DNA of 64,000 nt from Anaerolineales bacterium (GTDB lineage Bacteria > Chloroflexota > Anaerolineae > 4572-78 > J111), in contig JABTUK010000002.1 of NCBI GenBank assembly GCA_015075405.1, positions 434,001-498,000 of the forward strand, in the 5' to 3' direction. The notes under the pieces are model-generated. The model made no database searches, was not told the DNA's origin, and saw nothing but the letters and a program-made list of their open reading frames with translations. A program made the position numbers and the translations under genes. Shown one piece after another: positions 47,200 to 55,534 of this stretch; within the stretch, counting starts at the first letter, position 1, and each line of letters starts with the position of its first letter.

Positions 47200-48216
47200 A
47201 TGAGCAAAACTATCCTGGTTGTTGACGACACCCCAGAAAACCTGCGTCTTTTGGCCGGCCTATTGGCCGAACAGGGCTACAAAGCGCGCCTGGCCCCTTC
47301 GGGCGCTCATGCGCTGGCTGCGGCGCAAAAAGACCCGCCGGATTTAATTTTGCTTGATATTATGATGCCCGATATGGACGGCTACGAGGTCTGCCGCCAT
47401 CTGAAAGCCAATCAAAAAACCGAGCCTATTCCGGTTATTTTTATCAGCGCCCTGGACGAAATTTTTGATAAGATGACCGCCTTTTCCATCGGCGGGGTGG
47501 ATTACATCACCAAACCCTTTCAGGTTGAAGAGGTGCTGGCCCGCATTAAAACCCATCTGACCCTGCGACAGTTGCAGCAAGCATTGCAAGAGGCCAACGA
47601 GTCCTTAGAAGTAAAGGTACAAGCCAGAACGGCGGAACTGGCCCAGGCCAATGAAGCCCTCAAAGTGGAGATTGAACAACGCCTCCGCCATCAAGAGGAA
47701 AAAGAGCGCCTCTTTAACTTGGTCAGCCAGCAGAGTGAACAACTGCGCTCGATGACCAACTGGCTGATTGAGACCCAACAGCGAGAACGACAGGGGCTGG
47801 CCTCGGGCTTGCATCAAGAAATCGAGCAGAATATCGCCCTGCTGCAATCCAATCTGCGCTTGGCCCAGACCATGCTCAGCCCGGCGCACGACCCCTTGCT
47901 TGCCAGCCATCTGGAGAACGCTGGCCGCGTTCTGGATAAAATGAGTGTGTATATGCAGTATGTCGCCACCAACCTGCACGAGTCGGCCGCCCAGGAGCAG
48001 AATTTGAGCCAAAGTCCACTGCTCAAACTGACCTCACGGGAACGGGAGGTGCTGCGGTTGATGGCCCAGGGCAAAAGCAACGCCGAAATTGCCGACCTGC
48101 TGACCGTGGCCATCACTACCGTTCATACCTACACCGGCCGCATCAAAGAAAAATTGGGCATCCAAAACTTACCCGGCCTGATTAAGTTTGCCCTTGAGCA
48201 CAACTTGTCGGAGTAA
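47200..48216 (+). CDS. Response regulator REC-coiled coil-LuxR HTH
   Basis: 338 residues. Receiver (Asp in LILLDIMMPDMDGY; Lys in YITKPFQVEE), a long coiled coil with a DHp-like helix pair (about 125-265), and a C-terminal LuxR/NarL HTH (about 275-335; LTSREREVLRLMAQGKSNAE, TTVHTYTGRIKEKLGI). It is the probable DNA-binding output of the propeller-kinase relay encoded just upstream. I chose the ATG at 47200; the frame is open further upstream through the repeat. The coiled-coil region contains ETQQRERQGLASGLHQEIEQ, which looks like a degenerate HisKA_3 dimerisation helix. Confidence 0.92.
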   Translation: MSKTILVVDDTPENLRLLAGLLAEQGYKARLAPSGAHALAAAQKDPPDLILLDIMMPDMDGYEVCRHLKANQKTEPIPVIFISALDEIFDKMTAFSIGGVDYITKPFQVEEVLARIKTHLTLRQLQQALQEANESLEVKVQARTAELAQANEALKVEIEQRLRHQEEKERLFNLVSQQSEQLRSMTNWLIETQQRERQGLASGLHQEIEQNIALLQSNLRLAQTMLSPAHDPLLASHLENAGRVLDKMSVYMQYVATNLHESAAQEQNLSQSPLLKLTSREREVLRLMAQGKSNAEIADLLTVAITTVHTYTGRIKEKLGIQNLPGLIKFALEHNLSE

Positions 48217-48227
48217 GGGGGCAGGGG

Positions 48228-48382
48228 TTAGTGCCTTAGCAATTGAGTCCTTGTACATTGAGCAAGAAAATCTCACGCAAAGTCGCCAAGAACGCCAAGA
48301 AAAATTTATTAAAAACCTTTGCGTCTTTGCGCCTTTGCGTGAGAACCCTTTTTGGTTCCGGCTTGTCCGGGTTAGGGGTTGG
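48228..48382. repeat. Composite repeat, copy 1, with family E core
   Basis: The outer left segment TTAGTGCCTTAGCAATTGAG and the outer right segment TTGTCCGGGTTAGGGGTTGG are shared with the element at 55535. The core is a family E palindrome (CTCACGCAAAGTCGCC to TTTGCGCCTTTGCGTGAG). Confidence 0.8.
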
Positions 48383-48425
48383 GGAATTGTCCAAAATATG
48401 CTACAAACTTGTCCTGATGACACGA

Positions 48426-48453
48426 CTGACCATCCTCTCTTTTTGATTATAAT
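48426..48453 (+). promoter_or_regulatory. Weak candidate promoter for the propeller gene
   Basis: CTGACC and TATAAT about 17 bases apart, 65 nt before the ATG at 48519. Confidence 0.35.
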
Positions 48454-48518
48454 TAAATATTGAAGCTATCTTCAACCAATCAAACCCATCACCCATCCTA
48501 CAACAAGAGGTTACCTGC

Positions 48519-49736
48519 ATGTTCAACCCCAAAATTTCTAAAAGTTTATATCTTCTCCCCTTGCTCTTGTGGCTGTTGCTGGCGGCGCCGGCCAGCGCGG
48601 CCCTGCTCGACTTTGTTCAAGTTGTTAAAGATGGACAGGACGGCGTGGACGGTCTGGCCGGAGCCTGGTCGGTGGCGGTCAGCCCCGATGGCAGCCATCT
48701 TTATGCCGCCAGCTTCAGTGACGAGACGGTGGCGGTCTTCAGCCGCAACGCGACGACCGGCGCGCTGACCTTTGTCGAAGCGCAAAAAGATGGGGTGGGC
48801 GGCGTGGACGGCCTGGGCGGCGCCAGATTGGTGACGGTCAGCCCCGATGGCAGCCATCTTTACGTCGCCAGCCAGGGTGACAGGGCAGTGGCGGTCTTCA
48901 GCCGCAACGCGACGACCGGCGCGCTGACCTTTGTCGAAATGCAAAGAGATGGGGTGAATGGCGTGGACGGCCTGAACGGCGCTTTCTCGGTGGCGGTCAG
49001 CCCCGATGGCCAGCACCTCTACACCGCCGGTAGTAGTGACGAGGCGGTGGCGGTCTTCAGCCGCAACGCGACGACCGGCGCGCTGACCTTTGTCGAAATG
49101 CAAAAAGATGGGGTGAATGGCGTGGACGGCCTGAACGGAGCCAGATCGGTGACGGTCAGCCCCGATGGTAGCCATCTTTATGCCGCCAGCAGTGGTGACG
49201 ACGCGGTGGCGGTCTTCAGCCGCAATGCGACGACCGGCGCGCTGACCTTTGTCGAAGCGCAAAAAGATGGGCTGAACGGCGTGGATGGGCTGAACGGCGC
49301 TTTCTCGGTGGCGGTCAGTTCCGATGGCAAGCACCTCTATGCCGCCAGCAGTGATGACGACGCGGTGGCGGTCTTCAGCCGCAACGCGACGACCGGCGCG
49401 CTGACCTTTGTCGAAGCGCAAAAAGATGGGCTGAACGACGTGGATGGGCTGAACGGCGCTTTCTCAGTGGCGGTCAGTTCCGATGGCAAGCACCTCTATG
49501 CCGCCGGCAGTGATGACAACGCGGTGGCGGTCTTCAGCCGCAACGCAACAAGTGGCGCGCTGGCCTTTGTCGAAATGAAACAAGATGGCGTGGACGGCGT
49601 GGACGGTCTAGCCACAGCCATCTCGGTGGCGGTCAGCCCCGATGGCAAACACCTCTACACCACCGGCTTTACTGACAATGCGGTGGCGGTCTTCTTGGCG
49701 AACCAAACGGCTTACCTGCCACTTATTTTCAAGTAA
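48519..49736 (+). CDS. Secreted seven-blade propeller protein with C-terminal PLIFK motif
   Basis: 405 residues. A signal peptide (LLPLLLWLLLAAPASA) is followed by seven near-identical 53-residue units, each with ATTGALTFVEAQKDG, VDGLNGAFSVAVSPDG and HLYAAS then AVAVFSRN. The protein ends AYLPLIFK. The units look like blades of a lactonase- or YVTN-type beta propeller. The DNA is repeated with a period of exactly 159 bp and very high identity, so the array expanded recently or is kept uniform by recombination. No catalytic residues can be assigned. It is likely a surface-exposed binding protein. AAGAGG precedes the ATG. Confidence 0.88.
   Translation: MFNPKISKSLYLLPLLLWLLLAAPASAALLDFVQVVKDGQDGVDGLAGAWSVAVSPDGSHLYAASFSDETVAVFSRNATTGALTFVEAQKDGVGGVDGLGGARLVTVSPDGSHLYVASQGDRAVAVFSRNATTGALTFVEMQRDGVNGVDGLNGAFSVAVSPDGQHLYTAGSSDEAVAVFSRNATTGALTFVEMQKDGVNGVDGLNGARSVTVSPDGSHLYAASSGDDAVAVFSRNATTGALTFVEAQKDGLNGVDGLNGAFSVAVSSDGKHLYAASSDDDAVAVFSRNATTGALTFVEAQKDGLNDVDGLNGAFSVAVSSDGKHLYAAGSDDNAVAVFSRNATSGALAFVEMKQDGVDGVDGLATAISVAVSPDGKHLYTTGFTDNAVAVFLANQTAYLPLIFK
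48600..49694. repeat. Tandem 159-bp repeats (seven units) inside the propeller gene
   Basis: The word GTCTTCAGCCGCAACGCGAC and its near-identical versions recur at 48735, 48894, 49053, 49212, 49371 and 49530, each 159 bp apart. Confidence 0.9.
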
Positions 49737-49741
49737 GTAAC

Positions 49742-49822
49742 CAATGTCATTAAGTTAGCGTAGTTTAGCCCCTTGTGGGCGGGCACGAGGCCCTATGCTA
49801 CATCCTTAACTTAATGACATTG
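49742..49822. repeat. Palindromic repeat with 16-bp perfect arms
   Basis: CAATGTCATTAAGTTA and its complement TAACTTAATGACATTG flank a GC-rich centre. A related word, CAATGTCATTAGATTA, precedes the family C repeat near 33785. Confidence 0.8.
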
Positions 49823-49887
49823 AGTAAGCAACAACCTCACTGATGACTAATAGACCCTCATCGCCAACCCCAAAAAGGAGATTGACA

Positions 49888-51297
49888 ATGACCTCACTCA
49901 CAAAAAGGCTCTCCGTTCTTGTTTTTCTTTTTACGCTGCTGGGGTGTGGCGCTGCCGAGCCGGCAGCGCCGCCGCCTCCTCCGCCGGCTCAAAACCAGGC
50001 CGCGCCTGTTCCTTCAACGGCTGCCCTGGTCCAAGAGCCACCTCCTACCGCCCCGGTTCAGACCCAACCGCCACCCACGCCGACGGCAACCCTCGTCGTT
50101 GTAAATACTACTCAGGCATCCGCTGAAACTGCGCCGGAAGTGGCGAATACCCCTGCTTCAGAGGTCATCCCACCCCCAACCCCAATACATCCAACCACGC
50201 TTGCCCCAGAGGCGGCTGCCTCGTCATCTGTCTCCGTTGACCTCACCCATCTGCCCCTCGGCGACGGCAAATTAGCTAATGGCCCGCAGGTAGGCTGGAT
50301 TTGGGCTTGCCAGACCAACCCTCAGGCGGGCGGCGCCTTTCAGGATGGGCCGTGGATCAATGGCGATGGCACTTACGATTTTACCGCCAAAGCCATCGTG
50401 GATGGTTCAGTTACCTGGCCGTACCAGTTTGAGATAACGCTTCAGGGCGACAGGCGCGTGTTTACCAGCAACGATTTGCCCAATCACGCCACCGGCATCT
50501 ACCCCATCGCTCAGACTGATGATGCCTATCAAACCGACCGCAACCCGCATGGTATTACCGCGCAGAATTTCCAGTTCGACTTGCCGGCCAACCCAACCCT
50601 GGCCGCGCAGCCTTCGTGCGTGCCGGGCGCGATTGGCATTCTATTGACAGGTTCCGTCCTGTTCAATGCCCTTGATGCGCCGGGACGGGATGCTGTAGCC
50701 CACGAAACACAAGATGGCTGCCAGGGACATCCCCAGGAGGCAGGCGTGTATCACTATCATAGTTTGACCACCTGCCTCGATGACGCCAGAACCAGCGACG
50801 GCCATTCGGCGTTGATGGGTTATATTCTTGACGGCTTTGGTATCTATGGCCGTTACGGCGAAGGCGGCCAGGAATTGACCAGCGCCGATCTGGATGAATG
50901 TCATGGACACACCCACATGATCGAGTGGGATGGACAAAGGCTGGAAATGTACCATTATCATGCCACCTGGGATTTCCCCTATACCGTCGGCTGCATGCGC
51001 GGCACAGTGGATATGGCTGATATGATGGCTGTTAGCGGTGCGTTGGGTGGCGTGGCAGGCGGCCCGCCCCAGGGCGGTCAGGGATCAGCCCCAGTTCAAG
51101 GACCGGGCAATGGCCAGCCGCCGCAGGGTGGACCCTCCGGCGGTCGCCCCGACCTGGCCGCAGCGGCGGCTCAATTGGGAATAACTGAACAACAACTGCG
51201 TGAGGCTCTCGGTCCACCCCCACCCAACTTGACCTCCGCAGCAGCTAAATTGGGCATCAGTGAGGAAGCTCTCCGCCAGGCTCTGGGCGCGCCTTAA
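49888..51297 (+). CDS. YHYH-domain lipoprotein
   Basis: 469 residues. A lipoprotein signal with lipobox LLGC (LFTLLGCGAAE) is followed by a Pro/Thr-rich spacer of about 100 residues. The YHYH domain (about 190-400) has DRNPHGITAQNFQFDLP, HPQEAGVYHYHSLTTC, ILDGFGIYGRYGEGG, CHGHTHMIEWDGQRLEMYHY and FPYTVGCMRGT. These His and Tyr motifs suggest metal binding, but the function of the domain is not known. A Gly/Pro-rich linker leads to two repeats of a small helical unit (AAAQLGITEQQLREALG and AAKLGISEEALRQALG). AAGGAG seven bases before the ATG at 49888 supports the start. It is 197 nt upstream of a Ser/Thr kinase on the same strand. Confidence 0.88.
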   Translation: MTSLTKRLSVLVFLFTLLGCGAAEPAAPPPPPPAQNQAAPVPSTAALVQEPPPTAPVQTQPPPTPTATLVVVNTTQASAETAPEVANTPASEVIPPPTPIHPTTLAPEAAASSSVSVDLTHLPLGDGKLANGPQVGWIWACQTNPQAGGAFQDGPWINGDGTYDFTAKAIVDGSVTWPYQFEITLQGDRRVFTSNDLPNHATGIYPIAQTDDAYQTDRNPHGITAQNFQFDLPANPTLAAQPSCVPGAIGILLTGSVLFNALDAPGRDAVAHETQDGCQGHPQEAGVYHYHSLTTCLDDARTSDGHSALMGYILDGFGIYGRYGEGGQELTSADLDECHGHTHMIEWDGQRLEMYHYHATWDFPYTVGCMRGTVDMADMMAVSGALGGVAGGPPQGGQGSAPVQGPGNGQPPQGGPSGGRPDLAAAAAQLGITEQQLREALGPPPPNLTSAAAKLGISEEALRQALGAP

Positions 51298-51494
51298 CGG
51301 TTTAATGAGCCGACTTATTCATTAACAATTCACAACTCACAATTGGTGATGAAGGGACAATCGGGCAATAAATTCGGTACTATTGGTCATTACCTTTGGC
51401 CCTATTCAAATGGATTTGAGTTTGATAAGATGTTTATCACAGACTGGAAAATAAACACAGCGTCGCTGTTACAGGGAATTTGGAGATGAGTCAT

Positions 51495-52916
51495 ATGGAA
51501 GATTTAACCGGCAAGCAATTTGGGCCCTACCGCATCATCGCTCCCCTGGGCGAAGGCGGCATGGCGGCCGTCTACAAAGCTTTTCAGCCGGGTGTGGATC
51601 GGTTTGTGGCCCTCAAGGTGCTGCCGCAGCATTATGCCAAAGACCCCCAATTTGTGGACCGCTTTGAACGCGAGGCCAAAGTTTTGGCTAAACTTCAACA
51701 CCCCCACATCCTGCCTGTCCACGATTTTGGCGAGGCGGATGGAGGGTATACTTACATTGTCATGCCCTTCATCGAAAGCGGCGACCTGGCCTCGCTCATG
51801 AGCCAGCGGCCACTCACCCTGGCCGAAATTGGTCGCATCATCGAGCAAATTGGCGATGCCTTAGACTATGCTCATACCCAGGGTATCATCCACCGGGATG
51901 TCAAACCCAGCAATATCCTGATCGACTCGCGCGGTAACTGCCTGCTCACCGACTTTGGCCTGGCCAAATTGGTGGCCGGGGTTTCAAACCTGACCAGTAC
52001 CGGCATCATTGTGGGCACACCCAGCTATATGTCGCCGGAGCAGGGGATGGGCCAGGCCCTGGATGGGCGCACAGATATTTACGCTTTGGGAATTATTTTG
52101 TATGAGATGGTTACCGGGCAGGTGCCATTTAGGGCAGAGACGCCGATGGCAATTGTGGTTAAGCACATTCAAGACCCTCTGCCTCCTCCCAGCAAAGTTG
52201 ATGCTACCATCCCTGAAGCCATTGAACGCGTTATTTTAAAGGCGCTGGCTAAACAACCTGAGGACCGCTATGCTACCCCCGGCGATATGGTCAAGGCGTT
52301 GCAGGCTGCCATTCAAGCGTCCGCATCTAGCCCACCCCCCGCGAATGTGGCTCCTGCCACCCGCTACACCCGGATCAACCAGAAGACCAAGTTGGAGAGC
52401 GCCTCTTCCAAAACGCCGGCCCTATCTCCGGCCTCGGCCAGTGCGGTAGTACCGCAAGCCAGCTCCGGGCAAATGATGTTATGGGCCGGTCTGAGTTTAG
52501 CCTTGGTTGCCGTTATTGGGCTGGCTGTATTAGGAGTCTGGTGGTTTGGCCGCTCCCGTCAGGCGGTGCAAACTCCGCCGCTACCGGCCCAAGAGCAACA
52601 ATCAACCGTAGAACGGAAACAGCTTGAACTGCCTCAAGCCAGCCCAACTTTACCGCCTACCTCCGTACCCACCCCCCAGCCTCAACCCACCCCTCCCCCG
52701 GCCCAACCGGCGCAGTCACAACCAGCCTCCCAGCCAGCTTCCGACCAGCCCCCGCTTCCACCCCCTCAGGCCCTTGAGGCTTGCCGGGGGGCCGCCACAG
52801 GAGCTGCCTGCACAGCCAACCTGCCCCAGGGCGCTGTCACGGGCACTTGTCAGACGCCTCCGGGGCAACAACAGCTTGCCTGTATTCCGGCGGGCGGCCC
52901 ACCCCCTGGGCCATAA
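51495..52916 (+). CDS. Transmembrane Ser/Thr protein kinase with Cys-rich tail
   Basis: About 473 residues. The Hanks-type kinase (about 8-270) has glycine loop LGEGGMAAVYKAF, lysine in FVALKVLPQ, HRDVKPSNILID, DFGLAK and the activation-segment end GTPSYMSPEQ. A Ser/Ala-rich linker, one membrane helix (MMLWAGLSLALVAVIGLAVL) and an external Pro/Gln-rich stalk follow. The last 45 residues carry four cysteines (ACRGAATGAACTANLP, VTGTCQTPPG, QLACIPAGG), which I associate from memory with proteins that also have YHYH domains. I chose the ATG at 51495 because GGAG lies nine bases ahead; an ATG at 51486 is too close to it. A terminator follows. Confidence 0.9.
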   Translation: MEDLTGKQFGPYRIIAPLGEGGMAAVYKAFQPGVDRFVALKVLPQHYAKDPQFVDRFEREAKVLAKLQHPHILPVHDFGEADGGYTYIVMPFIESGDLASLMSQRPLTLAEIGRIIEQIGDALDYAHTQGIIHRDVKPSNILIDSRGNCLLTDFGLAKLVAGVSNLTSTGIIVGTPSYMSPEQGMGQALDGRTDIYALGIILYEMVTGQVPFRAETPMAIVVKHIQDPLPPPSKVDATIPEAIERVILKALAKQPEDRYATPGDMVKALQAAIQASASSPPPANVAPATRYTRINQKTKLESASSKTPALSPASASAVVPQASSGQMMLWAGLSLALVAVIGLAVLGVWWFGRSRQAVQTPPLPAQEQQSTVERKQLELPQASPTLPPTSVPTPQPQPTPPPAQPAQSQPASQPASDQPPLPPPQALEACRGAATGAACTANLPQGAVTGTCQTPPGQQQLACIPAGGPPPGP

Positions 52917-52936
52917 ACAATTGCTTTAAATGTTTT

Positions 52937-52963
52937 AACCCCGCGTCCTCGCGGGGTTTTTTT
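52937..52963 (+). terminator. Rho-independent terminator after the Ser/Thr kinase
   Basis: Stem CCCCGCG pairing with CGCGGGG around a TCCT loop, followed by seven T. Confidence 0.92.
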
Positions 52964-52991
52964 ATGTTACCGGCTCAGCTCAAACTTAAAT

Positions 52992-53117
52992 CGTAACTGC
53001 TCAGCCATGTCATTTCGACCGCAGGGAGAAATCCTCGACACCTTACTTTTACGTGTTGTACCCTGGGGATTTCTCGCTCCTTCGTCGCTCGAAATGACAT
53101 GAGCCTGAGTAGTAACC
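52992..53117. repeat. Palindromic MITE-like repeat, family A copy 4
   Basis: Begins CGTAACTGCTCAGCCATG and GTCATTTCGACCGCAGG, ends CTCGAAATGACATGAGCC and TGAGTAGTAACC. It lies between the terminator and the next promoter. Confidence 0.85.
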
Positions 53118-53142
53118 TTAAATCTAAAAAGGCGAGGTAGTG

Positions 53143-53171
53143 TTGAACTTTTATGATGATTATGTTATGAT
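53143..53171 (+). promoter_or_regulatory. Candidate promoter of the LPXTG-like surface protein
   Basis: TTGAAC and TATGAT with a 17-base spacer, 55 nt before the ATG at 53226. Confidence 0.55.
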
Positions 53172-53225
53172 ACAAGTGGTTTCGGCAGCCATATTATGTT
53201 TTGCCATAGCGGAGGAGAATACCTT

Positions 53226-54224
53226 ATGGCGACAAAACCCAAAAAGGTTCTGCTCACCCTGGTGTTGGCCTTGTTGATTCTGTCGGCGTTTGTCATTTCG
53301 GGCTTCACCTTGACTGCCTCCCCACCTTTTCTTCAAAACCTGACCAATCCCATCCTGAACGGTGATTTTGAGCAGAATCCCACCAGCAGCGTTGCGACTT
53401 ACTGGCAGCCTTACGATAACGGTCAGGCTCACTTTGGCTGGTACGATGAAGAATGGCCTGAAGCCGTCCACAGCGGCCAACATTCTCAACTGCTGGAAAT
53501 TTTCCAGGTTCAGGCTCCTGAGCGAGTTATCGGCATCCACCAAACCGTTAATGTTGTACCGGGCATGGTCTACAGCCTGACTATGTTTGCCATGATGCGC
53601 ACCGATGCCCCCATTGAACTCAGAAACAAAGGCCAGTATAGCATGGATTGGGGCGTTGATTACAGCGGCCAGGGTAAATATCACCTGGTCCAAACCTGGG
53701 TTCCCATGACCCTGACCGAACAGCTACGCATCGGCTCAAATACCGTCAGCAATGATGAACCGCCTCGTCTCGTCTTCGAACTGATTACCGGGACGATTTA
53801 CACAGCTAACAGCAGCCGCATTACCCTGTTCATTCGCGGCGTGCAGCACGAGGTGACGGGCACCGAGGTCAACTTCAACATTGACGATGTCTCGCTGCTG
53901 GGGCCTTACCCGCCTCCGCCCACACCCACTGCCACCCCTACCGCCAGCCCCACCTTTCCGCCGCTGCCAACTTTCACCCCTACATCAACCCCTACCCCCA
54001 CCTTGACCGCTACCCCGCTGCCCACCCCGATGGCGGTGGCCCCGCCCCTGCCGATTACCGGCGACCCGGCGGCCCCGGCCAACGAGCAGAACAATCTCCC
54101 TACCGCCGGCGCAATCTTGCCCAAAGATATTCCTATAAGCGCCATAATCCTGGGGGGGGTAGTTTTAGCCGGTCTCGGCGCGAGCGCTATCCGCGGTCTG
54201 TGGCGTCACAGAAGCGGGCGCTAA
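53226..54224 (+). CDS. Secreted carbohydrate-binding-like protein with LPXTG-like motif and C-terminal membrane helix
   Basis: 332 residues. A membrane segment (KVLLTLVLALLILSAFVIS) at the N-terminus is followed by a beta-sandwich region (about 40-235; NPILNGDFEQNPTSSVATYW, VINVVPGMVYSLTMF-like segment, FNIDDVSLLGPYP) resembling carbohydrate-binding modules. A Pro/Thr-rich stalk (about 238-275), the motif LPITG, a second similar LPTAG, a hydrophobic helix (ISAIILGGVVLAGLGASAI) and a basic tail RHRSGR follow. This is the order of a sortase-anchored protein, though the helix starts later after LPITG than usual. The last 60 bases overlap the 3' end of a minus-strand histidine kinase. GGAGGAG supports the ATG. 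Confidence 0.82.
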   Translation: MATKPKKVLLTLVLALLILSAFVISGFTLTASPPFLQNLTNPILNGDFEQNPTSSVATYWQPYDNGQAHFGWYDEEWPEAVHSGQHSQLLEIFQVQAPERVIGIHQTVNVVPGMVYSLTMFAMMRTDAPIELRNKGQYSMDWGVDYSGQGKYHLVQTWVPMTLTEQLRIGSNTVSNDEPPRLVFELITGTIYTANSSRITLFIRGVQHEVTGTEVNFNIDDVSLLGPYPPPPTPTATPTASPTFPPLPTFTPTSTPTPTLTATPLPTPMAVAPPLPITGDPAAPANEQNNLPTAGAILPKDIPISAIILGGVVLAGLGASAIRGLWRHRSGR

Positions 54225-55508
54225 ATCCAGAGGTAACGAAAAGTAAAAAGTCGCACCCTGGTTGATGACACCTTCGGCCCAGGTGCGGCCGCCATGCCGC
54301 TGGATAATCCGGCGGACATTGGCCAGACCAATGCCCGTGCCTTCAAATTCATCGGCCCGGTGGAGCCGTTGAAATACGCCAAACAGCTTGCCGGCATAGG
54401 CCATATCAAAGCCCACCCCATTATCACGGATGAAAATGATGGTCTCTTTTTCGCCTGCCTGACAGCCGATTTCGATCTCGGTTTGGGAACGCCCCTGAGT
54501 GAACTTCAAGGCATTGGCGATAAGATTGACCAGCACCAGGCGCAGCATGGCCCAATCACCCCTGACGAGGGGCAGCTCCCCGATGCGCCACTGCACGGAA
54601 CGGTCTTGCGTCTCCGGGCCAAATTCCCAGATGACTTCCTGCACCAGCGCGCCCAGGTCTACCGGCCTTTTGGACATCTCACTCCGGCCCATGCGCGAGA
54701 AGGTGAGCAAATCGTCAATCAATTGGCCCATCCGTTTAGCCGAGTCGGAAATGATGGTCATATAGTGCTGGCTGCGCTCGTCGAGCGTCCCCTCCATTCT
54801 CTGTTGGAGCAGTTCCAGGAAGCCGTTAATATGGCGCAGGGGGGCGCGCAGGTCGTGGGAGACGGAGTAGGCAAAGGCTTCCAGTTCTTTGTTGGCGGCT
54901 TCGAGTTGGGCGGTGCGGTCAAGCACGCGCTGTTCGAGTTCCTGGTTGAGTTGGGAGAAACGCTCGTTCATTTGTCTTAGTTCTTCGGTGCGTTTTTTAA
55001 CCCTGTCTTCCAGCTCATCACGAGCCTTTTCCAAAAGAAGTTTCTGCATCCTGTTTTCCAGAGAAAGTGCGACATAGTTAGCCAGGTTGTTTAGAAACGG
55101 CCAATACGGCCCCACCATACCGCTTGTGTCAGTTTGAAAAATAAAAAAACCGAAGGTGTGCTCATTTGTGCCCAGCCTGATTGAGGGTAGACCCTCCCTG
55201 GTCGTCCACCCGCAGGAGAAGTTGCGGGGCATCACTGACATTGCCTCCTCCTTTTTTCGTAAAGTCACACATTCGCTGCAAACCTCACTCGCTGCTCCCA
55301 CTGGCGCAGGCAGATCTCCCAAACAGACAAAGCAAGAAATTACACCGGGCACTTGGCCTAGCACCTCAGAAAAAAATTCTGCAATCCGTGCTTTGTCAGG
55401 CAAAACGAACAAGAGATTTTGCGCAGCGAGTATTTGCCCCAGAATCCGGGCATCAACTCGCTGCCAATCCTCGCTCTGATTTCTCTGCTCGTGGCCTACT
55501 TCTTCCAT
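54165..55508 (-). CDS. Histidine kinase with Cys-rich GAF-like N-terminus
   Basis: 447 residues, ATG at 55508 with GGGAG ahead. The N-terminal 170 residues (QNLLFVLPDKARIAEFFSEV, CFVCLGDLPAPVG, SECVTLRKKE, FGFFIFQ) look like a GAF domain with three or four cysteines. A coiled coil leads into HisKA (FAYSVSHDLRAPLRHINGF) and HATPase (NLIANALKFTQG, RDNGVGFDMAYAG, FEGTGIGLANVRRI). From residue about 185 to about 400 its DNA is about 99% identical to the end of the six-PAS kinase at 56410. The last 60 bases lie antisense to the surface-protein gene. It is the most downstream gene of the minus-strand signalling cluster. Confidence 0.9.
   Translation of the reverse strand: MEEVGHEQRNQSEDWQRVDARILGQILAAQNLLFVLPDKARIAEFFSEVLGQVPGVISCFVCLGDLPAPVGAASEVCSECVTLRKKEEAMSVMPRNFSCGWTTREGLPSIRLGTNEHTFGFFIFQTDTSGMVGPYWPFLNNLANYVALSLENRMQKLLLEKARDELEDRVKKRTEELRQMNERFSQLNQELEQRVLDRTAQLEAANKELEAFAYSVSHDLRAPLRHINGFLELLQQRMEGTLDERSQHYMTIISDSAKRMGQLIDDLLTFSRMGRSEMSKRPVDLGALVQEVIWEFGPETQDRSVQWRIGELPLVRGDWAMLRLVLVNLIANALKFTQGRSQTEIEIGCQAGEKETIIFIRDNGVGFDMAYAGKLFGVFQRLHRADEFEGTGIGLANVRRIIQRHGGRTWAEGVINQGATFYFSLPLDLAPASVTPQTADSARAETG
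54301..54946. repeat. Duplicated kinase core, copy 1
   Basis: I count six mismatches across about 645 bp against 56492-57137. The match covers the HisKA domain and most of the HATPase domain. Confidence 0.92.
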
Positions 55509-55534
55509 CACGCTCCCTTGTCTATTTGCCTGAT

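Noticed and set aside
54294..54980. Plus-strand open frame of 228 residues, mirrored by a related one at 56419-57435
   Set aside because: It is antisense to the duplicated kinase core. It appears twice only because the core is duplicated, and it has no ribosome-binding site or recognisable domain.
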